64,000 bases of DNA from Gonocerus acuteangulatus (taxonomy: Eukaryota; Arthropoda; Insecta; Hemiptera; Coreidae), in contig OX328124.1 of the NCBI GenBank assembly GCA_946811695.1, positions 29,506,148 through 29,570,147 on the forward strand, given 5' to 3'. Below the pieces are notes generated by a model. That model was not told the origin of the DNA and searched no databases. It was given only the letters and a program-made list of their open reading frames with translations. The translations under genes were made by a program, and so were the position numbers. Of this stretch, positions 57,283-64,000 are shown in pieces (position 1 is the stretch's first letter; each line of letters begins with the position of its first letter).

Positions 57283-57947
57283 CTGTAAGCTCTGGCCTAG
57301 AAGTTAGTCATGAGAAATTCCCATTGTATTTTCTGTTTTAGGGTCTCCTTACAGTAGAATTTGTTGTGATAGTCTAGTTGAATTCTTTTAAATAGTAAAT
57401 ATATTGTACCTGTTAAAGATAATTAGCTGAATATATACCTGTTACGCATGGCTGCCTGCTTCTTATTCTTCACCGCTCCTCTTCCCGCCTGGAACCTTGA
57501 CGAGTCCATTTCCTTCGGCCTTAGCATTTATTACCACCATGCATGTTTATTAACTTATCAATGACAAAAAACTGGTGAGCTACAACAATTTATTTCTCTC
57601 AATATGGTTTATTATTATTTTTGTTGATCTTATTTTAGCCTGAAGCTCTATCGCCGTGAGTGTTAATAATGCGGACGTGCTGTTGAGATATTTGGTCGTT
57701 TCCTAACTCATTATGTCCAAGAAAAAAAAACAATTGTTGAAATGTTTGTGGGTTTAGTCAAATAGATTTGCCTGCTCCCGCCCTAGCGTCTAGATGTGTC
57801 TAAAAGAAACATAGTTTGACATTTATCGAAAGTAAAATTCTAAAGCTGATACAACAATCATTGATCTAAAAAAAACGATCTTTAGATCCTATGACATAAA
57901 GTACTACAGAAAGGTGAAAGTGTTCAAGTAATGAAAATACATTGTAA
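57027..57947. other. No recognised feature; 42-bp poly-T
   Basis: A poly-T run at 57239-57282 could be a retroposon tail in minus orientation, but no SINE or LINE body was recognised beside it. Confidence 0.4.
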
Positions 57948-58492
57948 TCAAAAGAGTAATATCTATTAATACTATCTATTTTTCATGTTCCATTGCATAT
58001 TTCGCCATCAAAAGAGTAATATCTATTAATACTATCTATTTTTGATGTTCCATTGCATATTTCGCCATCAAAAGAGTAATATCTGTGATGTATGCAGCGT
58101 TATTTGTGGAGTTCTCGATTTCGTAGAAGGTAGAAAAATGATGTCTCTCCACTGTTTTTCAATAAATACTTTGAAAATAATAAAAATATTGTTTTTGCTA
58201 ATAAATACTTTGAAAAACAGTGGAGAGACATCATTTTTCTACCTTCTACGAGAGTAATATCTATTAATACTATCTATTTTTGATGTTCCATTGCATATTT
58301 CGCCATCAAAAGAGTAATATCTATTAATACTATCTATTTTTGATGTTCCATTGCATATTTCGCCATCAAAAGAGTAATATCTATTAATACTATCTATTTT
58401 TGATGTTCCATTGCATATTTCGCCATCAAAAGAGTAATATCTATTAATACTATCTATTTTTGATGTTTCATTCATATTTCGCCATCAAAAGT
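57948..58492. repeat. Tandem array of a 60-bp unit, interrupted
   Basis: ATCAAAAGAGTAATATCTAT recurs every 60 bp at 57948 and 58008, then again from 58251 for about four units. Copies differ by one or two bases. The minus-strand 20-residue repeat frame (58239-58475) is a by-product of the unit length. Confidence 0.95.
58085..58250. mobile_element. 166-bp insertion containing a perfect 41-bp-arm hairpin
   Basis: Arms 58122-58162 and 58210-58250 are perfect reverse complements (CGTAGAAGGTAGAAAAATGA outermost) around a 47-bp AT-rich loop. AGAGTAATATCT stands on both sides (58073-58084, 58251-58262), which could be a 12-bp target duplication or the array unit itself. No family recognised. Confidence 0.7.
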
Positions 58493-59760
58493 GATTCGGA
58501 GGGGATAGTCAATTTCAATAGCTTTGCAACACATTATTTCAGGTCTTCTCTCTTATTTATTTATTATTTTTTTTTGGTTAATATTTAGAGAGATAAGCAT
58601 TTTTGGATTTACTTCATTTTATTATTTTGGATCTGATGGCCTGTAGAACCTGCTTCCCCCCGCCCCTCGTGTTTTCTAAATCCAAGATATCTTATGTTTC
58701 ATTTTTTTAATCATTGTTAAGATGTAACCGTCTTTCCGCAAATCATATTATTTTTTACGATTCAAAGTGAATTATTGCATATGACGTGTTGAAGTAAATG
58801 ATACTATATTGCCACACCAAAGAAGAATATATCTGTGCGTTTTCGAATAAAGGCAATTTTCGTTGGTAAAATATAATGTCTTTCTCCGTCTCTAAAAAAA
58901 AAATGTCCTGAAATAATTGACGGAGAATAATTTTTTATATAGTAAAAAGTAAGAAGGTAAGTAGGTTTAACCACTTTCCTGATCTGCTTACCTTGACTCT
59001 CGGCGTACTTACACCGCCAAGGTCTCTTGGCACATTGTGCAGCCGCCCAGAACGCTTACACTTCCTTTCTGTTGACCTCACTTCAATACACAGTTACTCA
59101 AAACCATTTTCTCTTGTCGTTTTAAACAGATAAATTCATTTTACACTGACGAAGCTTCTCTTTGGTGAATTCTGAGTTATATTTACAAAAGGTCATGTTA
59201 TTTATTCATTCTTGACAATTTTGAATTTGAAGAAAAATGTGAAGTAGTAATAATATTGTATTGTTCAAGTAAATGCGTTTATGATCTTGTTAGCTTCTAC
59301 CCTTATTGCAAGTTCAAACCATGAATAATTAACAATAATGAAATGACACAAAGAAACATTGAAATATTAATAAAATGAGCATCTTAAACTCATGAATTTT
59401 TTGTGCCATAGTTGACATACCGTCGATACAAATGCAACGCATCTAATGTGAAAAAACATTTTTCATTTTCAATATATACTGACTGCTTATGGACTGATGT
59501 ACGTTGTGGCTAACTCTCGAAAATTAAAGAAAAATAATTATAAATTTTAGAAAATAAACCTCACGAATGTGTCTCAAGTCTAATTAAAACTGTCATCTAT
59601 TAGGTACCAAACCACTTTTAACATTCGATACTTTTCATTTGTATCGGTGATATATAAAAAGTACATCTTTAGATAATAATACAATTTAAAATCAGAAGAA
59701 TATGGATGAAAGAAATATAATCAATGAAAAATAATATCTGAATTTACAGTATGATTTGCC

Positions 59761-59829
<69 letters not shown>

Positions 59830-61100
59830 ATGTATATATATATAAACTTATAAATATGTATATATTCTGATGTAATTTTTCATCTTTACAATAAAAATAT
59901 CAAAATACCCTTTAAATTGGAGCTCATTACTTACGCCGGTATGGTGCTTAAATATCGCAGTAATTATAGAAAAATAAAATTAATAGCCAAAAACTTCCTA
60001 ATTTGAATGGCCAAAAGATTATCAACCTAGGTATAACAGGAGGAAATAATTAGGTGATATAGAGGCTAATTATTATAAAGCCTTTGCAATCTACGTACTT
60101 CACAAGTTGTGATTGTAAGGTTGTCAATCTTAGAAGGAGTTGTTATAAATCCATTATTATTTATTAATACGTTAGAGAGAACCCGACAAGAGCAATACAT
60201 TGCTGAAAACAATTTAATATTAATTAATAGTTGTGAACAATTGTAAACAAATTAACTAGGTAAATAATTACAGAAAAATGTTGCAATAAATGTTCATTGG
60301 TGACAAAAAAAGGTACAAACTACAAATAGGCGGATAGAGCAATCAATAAATACACTTATAGAATTACAATACATATTAATTTTAAATTAAATCCATTATT
60401 AGAAACACATAAATGGCCGACTGTCCTCATTTTCAGTACTTTATCGTTGAATTTGATATGCGTTTCCGGAATACAAAGGATAAAATTATGCGATGCAAAA
60501 TTTATATGAGGGATTAAGTGTATGAAAATTATATATTTTATTTTGATTCTATAATGGAGATTTTTTTGAAAATGAACAATAATTCATTTGATATATCAGT
60601 AAAATAGGTTAGGACATTGCTGTTGCTATATGCTTTAGCTCCTAGTCATATTCGTTAATGAATAATATGCTATCATGTAGTTTCTTATATTGATTCATGT
60701 TCTAGGCTAAGCTAGAACCATGGGTGAAATGTATTAATGTGAATATGTGGTAAACAAGGAACAATTACAGATAGTGGATGATTAACAAGCTCATACATAC
60801 TAATAAAATAATAATATAAGGGCATTATGTAATTATATGTAGGAAGCCAAAATACATTTACAACTTAACATTCTTCAACTTTCTTTACATGTTTCACGTC
60901 GGCATGATACCTCTTCAAGAGCTCTTAAGGCAATAAATTACAGTCTTAACCTTAAATTAACTTCTGCAAGCACGGCCATGTCGAGCTGACTGGCTGCTTT
61001 AATCACTATGACTACTGTAGAAAAGGTGTTTATAATAGAATTTATTAGGGTAAATATCGATATTCCTTAAGACGTCTTCTTCGTTTCATTGAATAAGTCC
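58493..61100. other. AT-rich 2.6 kb with a (TA)n tract
   Basis: (TA)n lies at 59765-59843. This stretch has no recognisable repeat ends or coding motifs and is the longest such region in the window. Confidence 0.45.
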
Positions 61101-61240
61101 TTTTTAGCGCGGTTCCTCCCTCCCGTCATAGGGAGGAACCCCGCTTATAAGGTTGATCTCATGAAACAATCCGGAAGTGCCGACTATGAAATTTTGCGTT
61201 TCAGAACCCCTAGTGACCGAAAATGACGGTGGTTCAAATT

Positions 61241-61286
<46 letters not shown>

Positions 61287-61291
<5 letters not shown>

Positions 61292-61520
61292 TTTTGGATG
61301 GAACGGCATTTTTCTCCAGCGGTGGTACTCCTCCTCACTTCTTCCTGGAATATTTCGATGGATTCATCTCCATCTTCTTCAGCCAGGTACTTGTTTCTTC
61401 CTCGGTGGTAGCCAAGGGAATGACATTTTTCTCGATCTGGGCTCCTTTTCTCCCCTCTAGCCACAGTATCGGCGGACGAATGGTGTTGAAGCTCCCTGGT
61501 GTAGTTGGGATTCTGTCCGT

Positions 61521-61525
<5 letters not shown>
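61287..61525 (-). mobile_element. PLE-like fragment inserted within the HINE-A (TA)n tract
   Basis: Non-TA sequence of about 235 bp with (TA)n on both sides. It shares ATTTTTCTCCAGCGGTGG, CAGCCAGGTA and TTTCTTCCTCGGTGG with the fragment at 54330-54565. The minus strand carries a hammerhead fold. Frames spanning it and the flanking TA are artefacts. Confidence 0.6.
61344..61387 (-). ncRNA. Hammerhead-ribozyme-like fold
   Basis: Minus strand: stem I CCTGG/CCAGG (5 bp), core CTGAAGA (61382-61376), stem II GATGGA/TCCATC (6 bp), then GAAATATT (61356-61349). The layout fits the minimal PLE type, with a different stem III loop. The stem II loop is six bases. Confidence 0.55.
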
Positions 61526-61581
<56 letters not shown>

Positions 61582-63014
61582 CTGCTCGCGGTTTTCTGGC
61601 TCCCCTAATGGTCCGATTTTGATGAAATTTGGTACAAAAATATTTCGTCTAAATTGAAAGGTCAAGTTCGTTAACCAGCAGGGTCTGCCCACTGGAACAT
61701 GGTTTTTGGAGCGAATTTCGCGCGAAAAAAATCGTTCCGCTTACTTCATATGCATGCAAGTATTCATTTTATAGGCTTCTTGGCATAAGAAAACGAATGA
61801 CACCATTTTTAAGGCGATAGCTTTAACCGTTTTCGAGAAAATTAGAAAAATAGTTGCTGAATAACGTTTTTGGTTTTGGTACTTACAATAATGGGATTCA
61901 GTTGAAACATTTCTTGCATGTTTGGATTTCATCAAAACTAACATGTTAAACTTTTGGTTACGTTTGGAGTTAAGGAAGGGTTAGAATAAAATATTTTATG
62001 AACAGACATGAAAAGTTTTGGGAACTTTGTATACTTTCATTAATATCTCGAACACGGTTGGGAAATTTTGATAAGTGGATAGAAACTATTTGAAAGCTTT
62101 CTAAATTCTCTACAAAAAAGATTCTGAAACAATTTTTGATTAGGTGATGTCAATCGAAGAAATAAGTGCTTAAAACTTCAACGTCTGTGTAGTTCTTATG
62201 AACGGGTTTTTGTCGTTCTTTTTGTCTCTTTCCCTTAGTTTTTTATTGATTTTTATTTTTGTAATTTCTTATGTTAGGAAAATTTATTTGTGTGTAAAAC
62301 ACAGGATAGGTAAAATGAGAACAATTTTCTGTTGCTAGAAATAATGAAAAGTTTTGGGAACTTCGTATACTTTCATTAATATCTCGAAAACGGTTGAAAA
62401 TTAGGGAAGCAAAAGGTTACCATTCGTAAGCTTACTAAATGGTCTACAACAAAAGGTTCTGAAGAAAGTTTTGAATAAGCGATGTCAATCGGAGAAATAA
62501 GTGCTTAAACCTCGAAGTAATTGATTTCGTTTATTCGAACGGTTCTTTTTGTCTGTCTTTATTCCTTGTTATTTTTTAATTGCTTAAAGTTGGATAATGT
62601 ATTTGACAATAAAACAGATTAAATAAAATAAGAACAACAATTCATTGTTAGAAATATAGCTTGCCAAGAGAAAGAGATTCGACGACGTCTTTTGAATATT
62701 TTCAATTGCCTTTATGCTGTTGGTTTGTTTATTTTATTTTTTAATTGATTTTATTTGTAGAATTATTACTATAGTAGAAAAACACAAGAAAATGTGAAAA
62801 TTTTTGATATTTTTCAAGGCTTTGAAACGTACTAAATAGGTATCTCTAGAAGAGGATTCTGGGGTCTGGCGGACCCGACCAGGTATAGTCATATAGCCCT
62901 TTGAACAAAGGCCGAACCAAATATTATCTGTTTCTATTCTAAGCTTTCCAAATGACAAAAGGGATATGAACTGAACCGCGCTAAGATGATGCAGCTCCTG
63001 CGAGTCGGACTTTT

Positions 63015-63597
63015 ACGTCTAGAGTTGTATATTAAATGTTAAAAAATTATGTGCTTTAACTAAAAATGTTATGAACTTCTGCCCCATAAAATTACATACA
63101 ATAATACTAATAACAGACGTCCTTCTGTTAACGTACATCGTAAAAAAAATAAAATAAAAATAATTATAATAATTGCAATGGAAGAAGTGCCTGGAATTTA
63201 GTTGATAATAAATACAGCCCACAACAGAAACCAGGATATTTACGTGAAGGCTGAGATGTTCTGCTACCTCTAGAAGAAAGTTGAATATTTTAACTTCTTT
63301 GGATAGTCGCTGAAATAGGGAGGTAACGTGCAGGCTACACTCGTTTGCTGGCTCATTATGATGCAGAATACAAATACAAAGGGAGGGCTTACTGATCCTT
63401 TACATAAACTCGATAGCAGCGGGTGGTCTTGCCGACTTATAGAACTCTATATAATTCAGAATAGATGTGAGTATAGAAAATCGTGGAGTCTTCCAGTTAC
63501 ACTCAGCTATTAATTGTTAGTCCTATCATCATCAAAATCATTTATTTAACATCGTGTAATGAGATGTAAACAGTGTCGGCTTTTCGGGGAACAAATA
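63015..63597. other. No recognised feature
   Basis: AT-rich, short frames without known domain. Confidence 0.4.
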
Positions 63598-63640
63598 TTT
63601 GGACGTTTCGGCATGCTCTTTGGCACCATTCTTCAGCAAC
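63598..63640 (-). ncRNA. Hammerhead ribozyme, minimal PLE type
   Basis: Minus strand: core CTGAAGA (63636-63630), stem II GGTG/TGCC with wobble pairs, GAAACGTC (63609-63602). Stem I is weak. Sequence to the left (GGGGAACAAATATTT, then TCATTACACGATGTTAAATA) is presumably PLE terminal repeat. Confidence 0.6.
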
Positions 63641-63810
63641 TATTCGGTATATTTTGTTCTCCCCCACCCCCTTTATTATTGGTTAATGAATAGCTGAGTC
63701 GATGAACGGCGGAAATCGGTTAGGACGCCCATGTTCAGTTTGGTGGCTTAATTCAAATTTAAATATAGTACAGAATAAAACCCAACACCTCATGAACCGC
63801 TTAAGTTCAT

Positions 63811-63925
63811 TTTAGCACTTTCCTCCGAAGGAAAGTAGCTATTGAGGTTGCACTCATGACGGAATTTTTCAAAAATTTCTTCAAATCTTTATCCTACCTA
63901 GTAGGCACCGAAAATGAACCCCGTT

Positions 63926-63984
<59 letters not shown>

Positions 63985-64000
63985 TGTCTGTTAACACGAT
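63811..64000 (+). mobile_element. HINE-B element, 5' end, cut by the window edge
   Basis: Starts TTTAGCACTTTCCTCCGAAG with the 5' hairpin and TGCACTCATGACGGAATTTT, then the TA tract (63931-63981) and TGTCTGTTAACACGAT. The rest lies outside the window. Confidence 0.8.

Larger units (their letters stand above)
61101..63014 (+). mobile_element. HINE-A element, full length, reference copy
   Basis: Starts TTTTAGCGCGGTTCCTCCCT with the hairpin GGTTCCTCCC/GGGAGGAACC, then CAATCCGGAAGTGCCGACTA and a TA tract split by a PLE fragment (61287-61525). It ends GAACCGCGCTAAGATGATGC, AGCTCCTGCGAGTCGGAC, TTTT. The interior contains two related segments, near 61985-62180 and 62345-62520 (GACATGAAAAGTTTTGGGAA), an internal duplication. 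No coding sequence. Confidence 0.85.

Overview
The window is eukaryotic nuclear DNA, strongly AT-rich and dominated by transposable elements. No intact protein-coding gene of the host can be supported. Every recognisable coding stretch is a broken transposon protein: a LINE reverse transcriptase, LINE RNase H/C-terminal pieces, a hAT transposase, a pogo/Tigger-like transposase and a GIY-YIG end of a Penelope-like element. Two very short splice-bounded stretches (6049-6085 and 42506-42538) and one ATG stretch (38743-38777) could be exons of a host gene with huge introns, but this is weak. The element set (DINE-1/Helentron-like elements, Helitrons beginning TCTATATATATA and ending CTAG, Penelope-like elements with minimal hammerhead ribozymes, tRNA- and 5S-derived SINEs, pogo, piggyBac, hAT) fits an invertebrate, most likely an arthropod. 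The species cannot be named from this sequence.

The backbone is two families of non-autonomous elements built alike, called here HINE-A and HINE-B. Both have a 5' hairpin, short subterminal inverted repeats, a (TA)n tract near the 5' end, and a 3' GCAG-CTC-CTGC hairpin before an ACTTT end. HINE-A occurs at 1850-2427, 20619-20900, 40724-42151, 44694-45395, 49952-51466, 53850-54310 and 61101-63014. HINE-B occurs at 4292-5547, 18748-19837, 22196-23034, 28484-29380, 31805-33040, 36302-37194 and 63811-64000, with a relic at 33093-33215. Most of the long TA microsatellites lie inside them.

Scattered among these are Penelope-like element (PLE) ends carrying hammerhead-ribozyme folds (about 3028, 3147, 5878, 8233, 18594, 28208, 29388, 61344 and 63598). 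Two sites are head-to-head inverted repeats; one of them is a perfect 138-bp-arm palindrome set between two TA tracts. At 17950-18720 a GIY-YIG-like coding end, a pyrimidine-rich 3' region, a TA tract and a hammerhead follow each other in the expected PLE order.

Cut-and-paste elements with readable target duplications include hAT (21952-23959, 15107-15536, 47637-47907), pogo (25916-26976), piggyBac (39012-40039), a PIF/Harbinger-like element (10059-11572) and a TA-flanked MITE (56810-57024). SINEs fall into three tail types with different RNA heads, one of them 5S rRNA. Several SINEs sit inside other elements with clear duplications, so an insertion order can be read.

Tandem arrays are another theme: 76 bp x4 inside a SINE, about 190 bp x7 inside the PIF-like element, 46 bp x7, 96 bp x4, 129 bp x7 and 60 bp x6. 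The 96-, 129- and 60-bp units are multiples of three and leave long open frames, so those ORFs are probably repeat artefacts. The remaining stretches are AT-rich and show nothing recognisable by eye.
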